Assembly: GCA_015478855.1 (NCBI GenBank)
Contig: JADMKJ010000026.1
Location: 33,101-97,100, forward strand
Direction: 5' to 3'
Length of the DNA stretch: 64,000 bases
From: Proteiniphilum sp.
Lineage (GTDB): Bacteria; Bacteroidota; Bacteroidia; Bacteroidales; Dysgonomonadaceae
Shown here: positions 46,821 to 57,170 of the stretch, one piece after another
How the letters are laid out: each line of letters opens with the position of its first letter
How positions within the stretch are numbered: position 1 is the stretch's first letter
Notes under the pieces: model-generated
Databases searched by the model: none
What the model was told of the DNA's origin: nothing
What the model saw: the letters and a program-made list of their open reading frames with translations, nothing else
Made by a program: the position numbers and the translations under genes

Positions 46821-49800
46821 CTACTCCTCCCAGCTGCGGCGGATCAGGCTACCCCTCTCCGGGTCGTTCTCAATACGCAGGTGTGCTTCAATCTCCTGCT
46901 GCATCTCCTCCACGTGGGAGATCACACCCACAATGCGGTTCTCCCTGCGAAGTGTTTTCAGCGTGTCGAACACCACATCGAGTGACTCCTTGTCGAGCGA
47001 TCCGAAACCTTCATCAAGGAAGAAGAAGTTCTGGTTAGAGCGGGTGATCTGCTGGATATTGTCTGCAAGAGAGAGTGCCAGCGAGAGGGAGGCCTGGAAC
47101 GTCTGTCCTCCCGAAAGGGTCTTGACGCTTCTCACCTTGCCGTCGTTCATGAAATCGCGCACCTGGAAATTGTTGTCGGCAGTGATCTCAAGGCTCAGCT
47201 TCTGTCGTGTGAGCCGGAAGAAACGGTCGTTGGCGGCGTTACAGAGATTCTGCAGGTAGACGGTGGAGATGTAATTCACGAACCCGCTTGCCTTGAAGAG
47301 CGATTTCATCGTTTTGATGTTTTCAGCCCTTACCTCCAGTTTCCCCAGTTCCGAACGGAGTGAGGCCATGCTTTGCAGATCCTCCTGTAGCTTTCTGAGC
47401 AGCCCTGTTATCTCTCCCTGTTCCCTGTTTTTCTCTGTCACCTCTTCCCTCAGTGCATTGATATCAGTGAGCAGTTTACCATGCGCTTCCTCATCATACA
47501 CCCTCTCACCAATCGCTTTCTGCAGCTGTTCAAGTGTCGATTTGCACCGAAGAAGGTGGTCACTGAAGATGGCCAGTTTTTTCTTTTCTGCTTCCAGATC
47601 CATCGCTTCAGCGAGGATCAGTGAGACCTCCTCCAAATCCCGGAAAGAGCTTTTCACCAGTGCTTCATCAAGCTGCTTCTGTAGCCTGTCTATGGCGGCC
47701 TGCTCCTGCTCCAGCTCCCTGCTGTTGATCCTCAGCGCTCCGGTCAGCCCGTCCCTCTTTCGCACCCTCTCCTGCAGCAGGTCGATGTTTTCCACATAGC
47801 GTTTCTCAATACGTTGATGCTCCTGCAACAGCCGCTGCTTCTCCTCTTCAATCTCCTTCACAGCTGTCTGCCGGTACTGTTCAGGTGTGATCAGCATCAA
47901 CTGCTGCCCGAGGGTGCTCAGCGTGGTCTCATGCACCGTGCGTGCGGTGCGTATCTTCTCCAGCTCTGAACGGTAGCGCTCTCTGTTGTTCTCCTCCTGT
48001 TCCAGCTGTGAGGATGCCAGAGAGAGTGCCTTCTCATGCTCCCTGAGCGCCTCCTGAATCTCTTTCGCCTCCATGAAGGCTGCGTTCAGCTGCTCTTCGT
48101 CACGGTACTTCTCCCAGATAAACTGTCCCTCATGGTCAGTCATCTTTCGGTTGAGTCTGTTGCTCTTTTCACTCCATTCACTTTTACTTTGAAGGATTTG
48201 CTCCTGCCTGCTTTCCAGCAATGTGAGTTTCCTGCCGAGCGATGCTGTATGAGTGAGCTTTAGCTCCAGCGCATGTTTCCCTTCTTCAATATGCTGAAGC
48301 TGTTTCCCGGTGTCGTCACTCTCATAGCGCTCCGGATGGTGTGTGGAGCCACAGAGCGGGCAGGGCTTACCCTCTTCCAGGTCGCTGGCATAACTCTTTA
48401 ACTGCTCTTTCACCCGCAGATGATTCTCCTCCACTGCCTGTAACCGTTGCAGCTCTTTGACCTTTGCGGTCTCTTTTTCCAGAAATCCCTCACATTCACG
48501 ATATCCTGCATCATGCGGGAGCTTTTCAAACAGCGGGTCAGAGAGAAGCATCGATTGCTCTTTCAGCAGCTCCTTCTCCTGTTTGACATATTTCTCCATC
48601 TCTCTTTCACCATCGAGAAGAAGGTGATTGAGATTTTTGTGTTCACTGTGCCAGCTTCTGATGGCAGAGAGAAGGGTCAGGTCGGGTGTCTTGTTGCGCA
48701 GCTCTCTGATCAATCCTTCGAGTTGTTGCTTCCCTGTTTTTAGTTTATCTGCCTGCCTCATCGCTTTATCAAGAAAGTCAGCTCCCGATCTCAGGCGGAT
48801 CTCCTCACCGGCGATGCTCTCTTCCACCTTTTTCATCTGCACCAGCAGCGCCAGCTCTGCCGCCTTTTTCTGCAACTCATCCCTTTTCTCATATGCCGGC
48901 CTGAGCTCACCTATCAGTTTCTCTATCCGTTCAATCTCTGCCTCTTCCTCTTGCAGTCTCTTCCTGTCATCCCTGATCTGAGCTGCTCTCTCCTCCCTTT
49001 TCCTGTCTCTCTCCTTCAGCAGGTCGAGCTGATGCTTAAACAGATAGAGACACTGTTCGTAGCGTGCTATTCTCTTTTCGAGAGATTTGTAGGCGGGCTC
49101 CTGCTGCCCCAGCTCCCGGAGCTCTTTCACTGCTTCATCTCTTTTGTGTATCAGCTCCTGCAAGGTGCGAAGCTGTTCCTCCTTTTGCTGAAATTCACCA
49201 AGCACCCTGTTCTGCCCTTCGATCGCCTCCTCCAGCTTCTGAAGCTGTGCCTGACGGAGGTTCACCTGCTCAGGGTCTATCTCACCCAGCTGCTGTAGCT
49301 GTCCTCCCAGGTGTTGCATCTGCGCGTTGTTTTTTGTCTCCAGCGATACCACCTTGTAGAAAAATTCGTACTTCTCCAGGTTGAAGAGCTCCTTTAACAT
49401 CTGCGTGCGGTCCTTGTTCCCCAGTTGAAGGAACTCCTGAAACTGTCCCTGCGGGATGATGATGGTGCGCTTGAAGTTCTCATAGCTTAAGCCGATGGCC
49501 TCCACCAACGCCTCCTGTTCGATGGGTAGCCATTCGTCGTCCACCTTTCTGTAGGCAGCACGCTCAAGGGTTTTCACCTCTTCGAACCGCCTGCTGTTGC
49601 GTCGCCCTCTCACGGTGGAGCGATAGGCTGTCTGCTCACTGCCTGTCTCAAAGATGAAGTCTATCAGCAGCTCTCCCGATTTGAGGTTCATCATGTTGTA
49701 GTTGCGGTTGTCACCCGACAGGTTCAGTCTGTCGGTACGACCGTAAAGGGCGAAGGTGATCGCCTCCAGGATGGAGGACTTGCCGCTGCCCACCGTGCCG

Positions 49801-49901
49801 AAGATGCCGAAGAGGCCGGCGGCGGTAAGACGGGTGAAGTCGATGGTCTGTTTTGCCTGGTAGGAGTAGAGCCCCTGCAGGGTGAGTTCTATGGGTATCA
49901 T
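46821..49901 (-). CDS. sbcC: Exonuclease SbcC (SMC-like ATPase)
   Basis: Walker A FGTVGSGKSSILEAITFALYG, zinc hook GKPCPLCGSTHHP, signature KTLSGGQTFQASLSLALSLAD, FFLDEGFGSLDKESLD. Confidence 0.96.
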   Translation of the reverse strand: MIPIELTLQGLYSYQAKQTIDFTRLTAAGLFGIFGTVGSGKSSILEAITFALYGRTDRLNLSGDNRNYNMMNLKSGELLIDFIFETGSEQTAYRSTVRGRRNSRRFEEVKTLERAAYRKVDDEWLPIEQEALVEAIGLSYENFKRTIIIPQGQFQEFLQLGNKDRTQMLKELFNLEKYEFFYKVVSLETKNNAQMQHLGGQLQQLGEIDPEQVNLRQAQLQKLEEAIEGQNRVLGEFQQKEEQLRTLQELIHKRDEAVKELRELGQQEPAYKSLEKRIARYEQCLYLFKHQLDLLKERDRKREERAAQIRDDRKRLQEEEAEIERIEKLIGELRPAYEKRDELQKKAAELALLVQMKKVEESIAGEEIRLRSGADFLDKAMRQADKLKTGKQQLEGLIRELRNKTPDLTLLSAIRSWHSEHKNLNHLLLDGEREMEKYVKQEKELLKEQSMLLSDPLFEKLPHDAGYRECEGFLEKETAKVKELQRLQAVEENHLRVKEQLKSYASDLEEGKPCPLCGSTHHPERYESDDTGKQLQHIEEGKHALELKLTHTASLGRKLTLLESRQEQILQSKSEWSEKSNRLNRKMTDHEGQFIWEKYRDEEQLNAAFMEAKEIQEALREHEKALSLASSQLEQEENNRERYRSELEKIRTARTVHETTLSTLGQQLMLITPEQYRQTAVKEIEEEKQRLLQEHQRIEKRYVENIDLLQERVRKRDGLTGALRINSRELEQEQAAIDRLQKQLDEALVKSSFRDLEEVSLILAEAMDLEAEKKKLAIFSDHLLRCKSTLEQLQKAIGERVYDEEAHGKLLTDINALREEVTEKNREQGEITGLLRKLQEDLQSMASLRSELGKLEVRAENIKTMKSLFKASGFVNYISTVYLQNLCNAANDRFFRLTRQKLSLEITADNNFQVRDFMNDGKVRSVKTLSGGQTFQASLSLALSLADNIQQITRSNQNFFFLDEGFGSLDKESLDVVFDTLKTLRRENRIVGVISHVEEMQQEIEAHLRIENDPERGSLIRRSWEE

Positions 49902-51178
49902 TCCTCTGCCATTATTTCGTTGAACAACTGCATGATCTCATCATTGGGTTCCTGCCCTTTCTCATGATGGAAATAGTCGCGGAACAGGTTCTCCATGCCC
50001 CGGCTCAGGTCGATCTGTTTCTGTCCGCTGCCCACCAGGTTCTCCACATCGGCTACCTCGGGGATGATGGTCACAATGCCCGAGTGTGCGGCGTTGAGCG
50101 CTCTCCGCTCCAGGGCGGTGAGGAAAGTATCCGTGACAATCGTCAGCTCCACCAGTGCATCACTGTTCTCAGAGAGCCATTGCAAAGCTTCATCGACACC
50201 GTGAGCCCGCTTTCGCAGCAGTCTCTTCACACGGGTCAGCGGCACCTCGCGCACAACGGCTGCTTCACCCGGCTCCACCTCAATCATCAGCACATGTTTC
50301 TGCTGACCCGCTTCGGCAAAACTGTAGGAGAGGGGGCTGCCGCTGTAAAAGACGGGTGATGATATGACTGATGTGGTCGCTGGAAGTGTTGTTGACGCTG
50401 GCAGTGATGTTGATAATTTTGTTGATGATGCATCCACCCTGTGCATGCGGTGCAGATGCCCCAGCGCCGTGTATTGTATCTGCCGCGGGATATTCCCGGT
50501 GTAGAGCACCTGTGCACCACCTACCTGCAGGATTGGTTTCTCCTCTTCCGGCTCTTCGGGAAGCTTGTCGCCTCTCTTCACCATAAAGAGATGGGAGAGG
50601 AGGATATTCACTCCCCGCCGGTCGCAATAGCTGTCGGCCAGCTGCTGCCATCTCTCCTGCAGGAGCAGACGCAGCTCCTCTTCGCTCTCTTCGTGACCGA
50701 GGAAAGTCCTGAGGCGGTACTCGTTGGCATAGGGTGTGAACAACAGACGTAGCGGTGTTTCATTGCCGGGAAGCTGCAGCTCCACGAACCCTTTGTCACT
50801 CTGCACCACCCTTAGTCCTGAATCGAGTGCGAAGGGAGGGATGAGGGTGTGGGGGTAACCGGCGAAGATAATCCCGCACTCGCGTGCCAGCGGGTCGGGT
50901 GCCTCAATACGATCGGGTGAGTCATGGTTACCGGCGATGGCAATCACTGGCCGTCGGCCTTCTGCCGTCAACCGCTTCAGTGTCTGGTAGAGCAGATCGA
51001 CCGCCTCGGTGGGGGGATTGAAGGTGTCGAACAGGTCGCCGGCTACCAGCACGACATCCGCCTCTTCACGGTCGGCGATCTCGCAGATCTCCTGCATCAC
51101 GACCTGTTGCTCTTCCATCCGTGAGCGATCATCTAACCGCTTGCCCAGATGCCAGTCGGCAGTATGTAGAATTTTCAT
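49898..51178 (-). CDS. sbcD: Exonuclease SbcD (Mre11-like nuclease)
   Basis: MKILHTADWHLGKRLDDRSR, DVVLVAGDLFDTFNPP, AIAGNHDSPDR; 4-bp overlap with sbcC. Confidence 0.96.
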   Translation of the reverse strand: MKILHTADWHLGKRLDDRSRMEEQQVVMQEICEIADREEADVVLVAGDLFDTFNPPTEAVDLLYQTLKRLTAEGRRPVIAIAGNHDSPDRIEAPDPLARECGIIFAGYPHTLIPPFALDSGLRVVQSDKGFVELQLPGNETPLRLLFTPYANEYRLRTFLGHEESEEELRLLLQERWQQLADSYCDRRGVNILLSHLFMVKRGDKLPEEPEEEKPILQVGGAQVLYTGNIPRQIQYTALGHLHRMHRVDASSTKLSTSLPASTTLPATTSVISSPVFYSGSPLSYSFAEAGQQKHVLMIEVEPGEAAVVREVPLTRVKRLLRKRAHGVDEALQWLSENSDALVELTIVTDTFLTALERRALNAAHSGIVTIIPEVADVENLVGSGQKQIDLSRGMENLFRDYFHHEKGQEPNDEIMQLFNEIMAEE

Positions 51179-51261
51179 GTGCAGTAAAAGATTATTTTAA
51201 ACAAAACGTACAATAAATGAATCAATAAGAGTGTGTTGTGATGCGTAATTGAATTAACGGT

Positions 51262-52509
51262 TCACTCGAACTGGATCGATTTTGCAGGGGTAATCTTTGC
51301 AACAAGGTAGGAGGGTCCGATCATCATCAGCAATGAAACAAGCAGTGTGCCAATATTCAACAGCAGGATATAGAGCAGGTTCATATCAACAGGTACCGCA
51401 GAGAGGTAGTAGGTGGTCGGGTCGAGCTTCAGAACCTGGGTCCACTCCTGAAACAGACAGGCTGCCAGTGCGATGATATTACCCCATAACATCCCCTGAC
51501 CGATAAGGAACGCCGAGAGGTAGAGAAACACCTTGCGGATACTGAAATCTCTTGCGCCCATCGATTTTAACATCCCGATCATGTTGGTGCGTTCCAGGAT
51601 GATGATCAGCAGGCCGGAGATCATGGTGAACCCCGATACGACGAGCATGAGAATGATGATGACCCATACGTTCATATCCAGCAGGTTGAGCCAGTTGAAT
51701 ATCATGGGGTTGATATCCTTGATGGAGCGGGTGTAGAGCGCATTGCCGAAGCGGTCTTTATAGGATGACATCTCAAAGAAGAGATCCTGAGCAGTTTTGT
51801 CCAGGTTGTTGTAATCCTTTACCAACACCTCAATGCCGCTCACCATATCTGATTCCCAGCCATTGAGGGAGCCGAGGATCTCCTTTTCGGTGATGATATA
51901 AAGCTTATCGTAATCTTCGAAGTTGGTGCGATAGATACCCACGATGTCAAACCGGCGGGCCCGCACGGGTTCCTGTACGAAATAGCAGGTGAAGTTGTCA
52001 CCCAGCTTCAGATGAAGCTTGTCGGCGATCTCTTTCGATATGATTGCCTGGTTGCCGGTGGTGGTGTCGCCCGGTTGTATGATGTTCCCTTCGATCAGGT
52101 TCTTCCTGAAAAAATCCCAGTCGTATCTCTCTGACACACCTTTGAGCACGATACCCAGAAAATCTTCGTCGGTCTTGATGATCCCCGGCTTGGTGATGTA
52201 CTCCTGGATGTAACTGATCGCAGGGTTTGTGGTCAGTGTCTCTGCAAGTGTGTCTGAAAAGGCAATAGGCATCTGCTCATACGAGGTGTTGCTATCGAAA
52301 GCCGTGATCTGTATGTGGGAGCCGAAGCCCACCACCTTGGCGCGGATTTCTTTCTTGAACCCTACGATGATACATACCGCCACGATCATCACTGCCAGGC
52401 CCAGCGCGATGCCGGCAATGGCAATTTTGATGGCGGGTGATGAGACACGTTTCTCGTTCTTCTTATCGCCCTTGTAAATCCGTCGTGCTATGAACAGTTC
52501 CGTATTCAT
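51262..52509 (-). CDS. FtsX-like/LolC-type ABC transporter permease
   Basis: N-terminal FIARRIYKGDKKNEKRVSSPAIKIAIAGIALGLAVMIVAVCIIVGFKKEI; C-terminal FtsX TM segments with IGMLKSMGARDFSIRKVFL. Confidence 0.9.
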   Translation of the reverse strand: MNTELFIARRIYKGDKKNEKRVSSPAIKIAIAGIALGLAVMIVAVCIIVGFKKEIRAKVVGFGSHIQITAFDSNTSYEQMPIAFSDTLAETLTTNPAISYIQEYITKPGIIKTDEDFLGIVLKGVSERYDWDFFRKNLIEGNIIQPGDTTTGNQAIISKEIADKLHLKLGDNFTCYFVQEPVRARRFDIVGIYRTNFEDYDKLYIITEKEILGSLNGWESDMVSGIEVLVKDYNNLDKTAQDLFFEMSSYKDRFGNALYTRSIKDINPMIFNWLNLLDMNVWVIIILMLVVSGFTMISGLLIIILERTNMIGMLKSMGARDFSIRKVFLYLSAFLIGQGMLWGNIIALAACLFQEWTQVLKLDPTTYYLSAVPVDMNLLYILLLNIGTLLVSLLMMIGPSYLVAKITPAKSIQFE

Positions 52510-52514
52510 CTTTG

Positions 52515-53711
52515 TTACCAGGTGTTATTATATGCCTCCAGTGCTTTTTCGAGTACCGTCAGCGCGTTGTCCAGGTCTTCCCTGTTAAGTACATATGCGA
52601 TGCGTACTTCGTTCCGCCCCAGGCCGGGTGTGACGTAAAAACCGGATGCCGGCGCCATGAAGATGGTTTGATCTTTATAACGGAAATCGGAGAGGCACCA
52701 GGCACAGAAGGCGTCGGCATCGTCCACCGGCAGTCGCGCCAGCGTATAAAAAGCTCCTTGCGGCATGGGGGAGTAGACACCGGGGATTTTATTGAGCCGC
52801 TCTATCAGGAAATCACGTCTGCTTTTATACTCATCAAAGTTGTGCTGCATGTAATCACCATTCTCCTGCAGTGATGCATTGGCTGCGATCTGTCCTATAA
52901 GTGGCGGACTCAGGCGTGCCTGACAGAACTTCATCACCGTGTCGTGCACCCTGCGGTTTTTGGTGATCAACGCACCTATACGGATACCACATTCGCTGTA
53001 TCGCTTCGACACGGAATCGATCAGCACCACGTTCTCTTCCACTCCCTCCAGATGACATGCAGAAACATACGGGGTATCATTGTAGATAAACTCTCTGTAC
53101 ACTTCATCAGAGAAGAGATAGATATTGAACTTCTTCACCAGGACTCTGATCTGCTCCATCTCCTGAGGTGTGTAGACATAGCCGGTAGGGTTGTTGGGAT
53201 TACAAATCAGGATACCTTTTGTACGTTCATTGATCAGCTCCTCGAATGCTTCAATGGGTGGGAGTGCAAAGCCCGACTCCATGGTAGAGGGGACAGAGCG
53301 TATAACCGCTCCGGCGGAGATGGCGAAAGCCATATAGTTGGCATATGCCGGCTCGGGGATGATGATCTCATCACCCGGGTTCAGGCAGGCCATAAAAGCA
53401 TAGAGCACAGCTTCCGAGCCACCCGCAGTCACAATGATCTCCTCGGGTGTGAGGTTGATATTGTACTTCTTATAATAGTTCACCAGGTTCTTCCTGTAAT
53501 AGCGATAGCCGTCACTGGGACTGTACTCCAGTGTGGTGCGGTCGATCCGGCGGATCGCTTCAAGCGCAGAAAGGGGTGAGGGCAGATCGGGTTGTCCGAT
53601 ATTGAGGTGATACACTTTCACACCGCATTCTTTGGCGGCATCAGACAATGGTGCTAATTTTCGTATAGGTGATGCGGGCATTCGCATTCCCCGCTGAGAA
53701 ATATCAGGCAT
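52515..53711 (-). CDS. Pyridoxal-phosphate-dependent aminotransferase (class I/II, aspartate aminotransferase-like)
   Basis: NIGQPDLPSP, NPNNPTGYVYT, SDEVYREFIY, PLP-lysine SVSKRYSECGIRIG. Confidence 0.94.
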   Translation of the reverse strand: MPDISQRGMRMPASPIRKLAPLSDAAKECGVKVYHLNIGQPDLPSPLSALEAIRRIDRTTLEYSPSDGYRYYRKNLVNYYKKYNINLTPEEIIVTAGGSEAVLYAFMACLNPGDEIIIPEPAYANYMAFAISAGAVIRSVPSTMESGFALPPIEAFEELINERTKGILICNPNNPTGYVYTPQEMEQIRVLVKKFNIYLFSDEVYREFIYNDTPYVSACHLEGVEENVVLIDSVSKRYSECGIRIGALITKNRRVHDTVMKFCQARLSPPLIGQIAANASLQENGDYMQHNFDEYKSRRDFLIERLNKIPGVYSPMPQGAFYTLARLPVDDADAFCAWCLSDFRYKDQTIFMAPASGFYVTPGLGRNEVRIAYVLNREDLDNALTVLEKALEAYNNTW

Positions 53712-53767
53712 AGTGACTACAATGATTGATGAATGTAAATAAAACTTACAATCTTTTATGTAGGGAG

Positions 53768-53775
53768 CAAAGGTA
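53768..53775 (-). promoter_or_regulatory. Candidate -7 element TACCTTTG upstream of the aminotransferase
   Basis: CAAAGGTA on + strand, ~60 nt upstream of the 53711 start. Confidence 0.45.
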
Positions 53776-54029
53776 ATAAAAAAGTTTCCCTTTCATTTGA
53801 TTTTTTTCTTTCTTTATGGATATTGATCCGGCATTATTTGAGTGGCCACAGTATAAAATTGAAACCTATACGTGGCATTAACACTTATTGTGCATAAACC
53901 GGAATTTGATATGGGAGATTATTCCTACTTTTGCATTGTTAAAAACTGATCAGGGAGATGGGTAGATCATCTTAACATCACTTTGAATGTGAACGATTCG
54001 TACACCTGAACTATAATTAAAGAAATATA

Positions 54030-54836
54030 ATGAATAAAATCTCACACTTACTATTGATAGCGATGTTTGTTGCAGGCCTCTATTCCTGCAACGGACAAAA
54101 AAAGAACGAAGAAGAAAAGGCAAGGAAAGGATGGACACTTGTTTGGGAGGATGATTTCGATGAGTCGTTGGATGCAAATGCCTGGTCAAAAACAGCCAAG
54201 GGAAAACAGCATATGAACAGATACATGAGTCAGCATGACGGGCTTTATCTTGTTCAGGAGGGTAACCTTGTGTTGCGGGCCGTTGAAAATTCGGCTCCCA
54301 ACGACACGATGCCTTTCCTCACCGGTGGAATCACCAGAGAAGGCGTGAAGAAGCAAAAAATCAGCAGGATTGAGGTCAGAGCAAGGATGAACCCGGCTGT
54401 GGGAGCAACCCATTACTTTTCACTTCTGCCGGCAGACAGGGCGAAAAACATCACCATCGACTTTATGGAACGATATGGAGTGGATGAGTTCGTCTATCAG
54501 TCCGTCTCCTCTGAATATACCACCACAGAGGGTATGCCCGACAACCCGCCATCAAGTGCACTGGTAGGCGTGAATCCCAACCTGTTCCAAATATACAGTG
54601 TAGAGAAATATCCCGACAGCCTTGTCTTTTATGTGAATGATATCCGTACGAAGAAATATCCCCGGATCCTTACTGATATGCCAGGTCAGTTTCCGTTTGA
54701 CGATCAGGATTTTGAACTTTTCCTGGGCATTAGGCTGAACAGTGATACTGATGCGGCCGGACTACCTGCGGACATGCTGATCGACTGGGTCAGGGTTTAC
54801 GAACCTGCTCCTGTGATACCGACTAAAGAAAAATAA
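54030..54836 (+). CDS. GH16-fold lipoprotein with altered active-site motif
   Basis: Lipobox VAGLYSCNGQ, LVWEDDFDESLDANAW, KISRIEVRARM, NITIDFMERYG at the usual ExDxxE position, MLIDWVRVYEP. Confidence 0.82.
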   Translation: MNKISHLLLIAMFVAGLYSCNGQKKNEEEKARKGWTLVWEDDFDESLDANAWSKTAKGKQHMNRYMSQHDGLYLVQEGNLVLRAVENSAPNDTMPFLTGGITREGVKKQKISRIEVRARMNPAVGATHYFSLLPADRAKNITIDFMERYGVDEFVYQSVSSEYTTTEGMPDNPPSSALVGVNPNLFQIYSVEKYPDSLVFYVNDIRTKKYPRILTDMPGQFPFDDQDFELFLGIRLNSDTDAAGLPADMLIDWVRVYEPAPVIPTKEK

Positions 54837-54862
54837 TAGGAATTGAATCACAAAGCTTTTAC

Positions 54863-54909
54863 GAGAGATTCATCAGGTGGTAAGATGCCACCCGGTGGAT
54901 CTCTTTTGT
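54863..54909. terminator. Hairpin terminator between convergent genes
   Basis: AGAGATTCATCAGGTGG...CCACCCGGTGGATCTCTTTT. Confidence 0.6.
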
Positions 54910-54910
54910 T

Positions 54911-55396
54911 TTAAATTGGAAATGAGTGTGTAAACAGTCGCTCCTCGGCCAGCTTTTCATATTTGGTACCATTGCGGCCGTAGTTGGCATAGGGATATAT
55001 ACTGATACCTCCACGGGGAGTGAAGATGCCGGTAACCTCGATATATTTGGGATCCATCAACCGAATAAGGTCTTTCATGATGATATTTACGCAATCTTCA
55101 TGAAAAGCACCGTGATTACGGAAGCTGAAGAGATATAGCTTGAGACTCTTGCTCTCCACCATCTTCACCTCGGGGATATAATCGATGCGGATGGTGGCGA
55201 AATCGGGTTGCCCGGTGATGGGGCAGAGGCTGGTGAACTCCGGACAATCGAACGTTACCCAGTAGTCATTTCCCTGGTGTTTGTTCACGAACGCTTCCAG
55301 TATCTCCGGCGCGTAATCCTGCCTGTATTCTGTTTTACCACCCAGGTGGCTGAGATTATCCTGTTGCATATGAAATCTGTGTTTAATGTGATACAT
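54911..55396 (-). CDS. queF: NADPH-dependent 7-cyano-7-deazaguanine reductase
   Basis: [14 protein letters not shown] (active-site Cys), [24 protein letters not shown]; start could be internal M at 55369. Confidence 0.95.
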   Translation of the reverse strand: MYHIKHRFHMQQDNLSHLGGKTEYRQDYAPEILEAFVNKHQGNDYWVTFDCPEFTSLCPITGQPDFATIRIDYIPEVKMVESKSLKLYLFSFRNHGAFHEDCVNIIMKDLIRLMDPKYIEVTGIFTPRGGISIYPYANYGRNGTKYEKLAEERLFTHSFPI

Positions 55397-55401
55397 TCAG
55401 T

Positions 55402-56070
55402 TTACTTTCCTCTTTCTGCCATATACTCCTGCAGACCCTTGTTGCGCAGAAGGCATGCAGGACAATGGCCACATCCTGCGGCGAGAATACCATTGTAGCA
55501 GGTGAGGGTTTCATTTTTCACAATATCAAAGACACCCAGTTCATCAGCCAGCTGCCACACCTGTTTCTTGTTGGACCACATCAGTGGTGTGTGAATCACG
55601 AACTGCTTGTCCATGGCCAGGTTGAGGGTGGTATTGGCAGAACGGATAAAGGTATCCCTGCAGTCGGGGTAACCGCTGTAGTCGGCTTCCGATACACCTG
55701 TCACTAGGTGGCGTATATTCTGCGCATAGGCGAGAGTGGCTGCAAAGGTGAGAAACAGCAGGTTTCTTCCGGGGACGAAGGTGTTGGGATAGGAACCGGC
55801 AGGCTTCTCTTTGTCCATCAGCATGGTGGCGTCAGTGAGTGAGTTGGGTGCCAGATGCGAGATGATGTTCGCTTCGAGGATACGAAAGGGTGTTTCAGCC
55901 ATCTCCGCTATTCGCCGTGCATTCTCCACCTCCTGTGAGTGGCGTTGTCCATAGGTGAAACAGAGAGCGTAGGTTTTTCTGAAATGCTGCTTAGCCCAGT
56001 AAAGGCAGGTGGTGGAATCCTGTCCGCCTGAAAAGAGGACGAGTGCATCCTGATTGCTGTATTCATTCAT
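55402..56070 (-). CDS. queC: 7-cyano-7-deazaguanine synthase
   Basis: PP-loop [20 protein letters not shown], zinc-binding [23 protein letters not shown]. Confidence 0.96.
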   Translation of the reverse strand: MNEYSNQDALVLFSGGQDSTTCLYWAKQHFRKTYALCFTYGQRHSQEVENARRIAEMAETPFRILEANIISHLAPNSLTDATMLMDKEKPAGSYPNTFVPGRNLLFLTFAATLAYAQNIRHLVTGVSEADYSGYPDCRDTFIRSANTTLNLAMDKQFVIHTPLMWSNKKQVWQLADELGVFDIVKNETLTCYNGILAAGCGHCPACLLRNKGLQEYMAERGK

Positions 56071-56129
56071 TCTTCTTTGTTTTTATGTGGTTTCCTAAGC
56101 TACACAGAGAAGCTATTGCTTTTCACCGG

Positions 56130-56137
56130 CAAAGGTA
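56130..56137 (-). promoter_or_regulatory. Candidate -7 element TACCTTTG upstream of queC
   Basis: CAAAGGTA on + strand, 60 nt upstream of queC. Confidence 0.45.
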
Positions 56138-56477
56138 TGAATATTTCAGGAATTTGTATAGCATACCTTGAAGAAGATGGCGGTGTGTAGGTATAACAGG
56201 TTACTGATATGTATGCAATCAAAAAAGCCGCTCAAATTTCACAATCTAAACGGCTCGTCAATTAAGGTGTCATATATTATGACATTACTGCAAAAATAAA
56301 CATTTATTTTATTTAACAACTGCAAAAATGCTTTTTCTTTTGGTTATGAGGTAATAAACCCTCTTTTTCAGTTCAGCTATTTGTAATCTTAACAAATTTG
56401 TAACTTTATTGTAGCCGCAATGTAACATTCATATCGTACATTTGTGAGGAAGTTTTTCTGCACATTTTATCACTGTT

Positions 56478-57170
56478 ATGGAAGAAAGAATTTTAGTTGT
56501 TGATGATGAGAAAGACATTTGCAACATCCTTCAGTTCAATCTGGAGAATGAAGGTTACATCGTGGATGTCGCCACATCTGCGGAAGAGGCACTGAATAGA
56601 ATAACTGACGTACACCAACTGATCATCCTGGATGTGATGATGGGAGGGATGTCCGGTTTTAAAATGGCTGAGATGCTGCGTAAAGCTGGGAATTATGTAC
56701 CTATCATTTTTCTGACAGCAAAGAACAGAGAAAATGATATGTTAACCGGTTTCTCGCTGGGAGCAGATGATTACATCGCCAAGCCGTTCTCAGTGAGGGA
56801 GGTGCTCGCACGTGTGAGGGCCCTTTTAAAACGTTCCTCACTTATTAAAATGCCTGCCGCGACGAATTGGTCCTATAAAGGATTAACCATTGATATTCCC
56901 GGTAATCGTGTGAAAATAGAGGGCGAGGAGCTGTCACTCACAAAAAAAGAGTTTGAGATCCTTTCACTGATGGCACAGGCTTCTCCCAACCTGCTTACCC
57001 GTTCTGAGATACTCAACAGCGTGTGGGGTGACAATGAGTTTGTGCTGGACAGAACGGTCGATGTACACATTACGCGGTTGAGGAAGAAACTGGGCAGCTA
57101 TGCGCATATCATTGTAAATCGATCGGGATTTGGTTATTATCTGAATATTAGCTCCGGGAATATACAATGA
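56478..57170 (+). CDS. OmpR/PhoB-family response regulator
   Basis: Receiver ILVVDDEKDI...LIILDVMMGGMSGF...LTAKN...KPFSVREVLARVRALLKR; winged helix LSLTKKEFEILSLMAQ...VDVHITRLRKKLG. Confidence 0.95.
   Translation: MEERILVVDDEKDICNILQFNLENEGYIVDVATSAEEALNRITDVHQLIILDVMMGGMSGFKMAEMLRKAGNYVPIIFLTAKNRENDMLTGFSLGADDYIAKPFSVREVLARVRALLKRSSLIKMPAATNWSYKGLTIDIPGNRVKIEGEELSLTKKEFEILSLMAQASPNLLTRSEILNSVWGDNEFVLDRTVDVHITRLRKKLGSYAHIIVNRSGFGYYLNISSGNIQ

Noticed and set aside
47293-47799. 168-aa Ser-rich plus-strand ORF inside sbcC
   Set aside because: Serine-rich composition comes from the complement of Glu/Leu coiled-coil codons; shadow ORF.
52944-53579. 211-aa plus-strand ORF inside the aminotransferase
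   Set aside because: Antisense to the PLP-binding domain; no recognised domain.
56221-56256. AGCCG...CGGCT hairpin upstream of queC considered as a possible preQ1 riboswitch
   Set aside because: It lies beyond the likely queC -7 promoter (56130-56137), so it would not be in the queC leader, and it lacks a preQ1-type pseudoknot signature.
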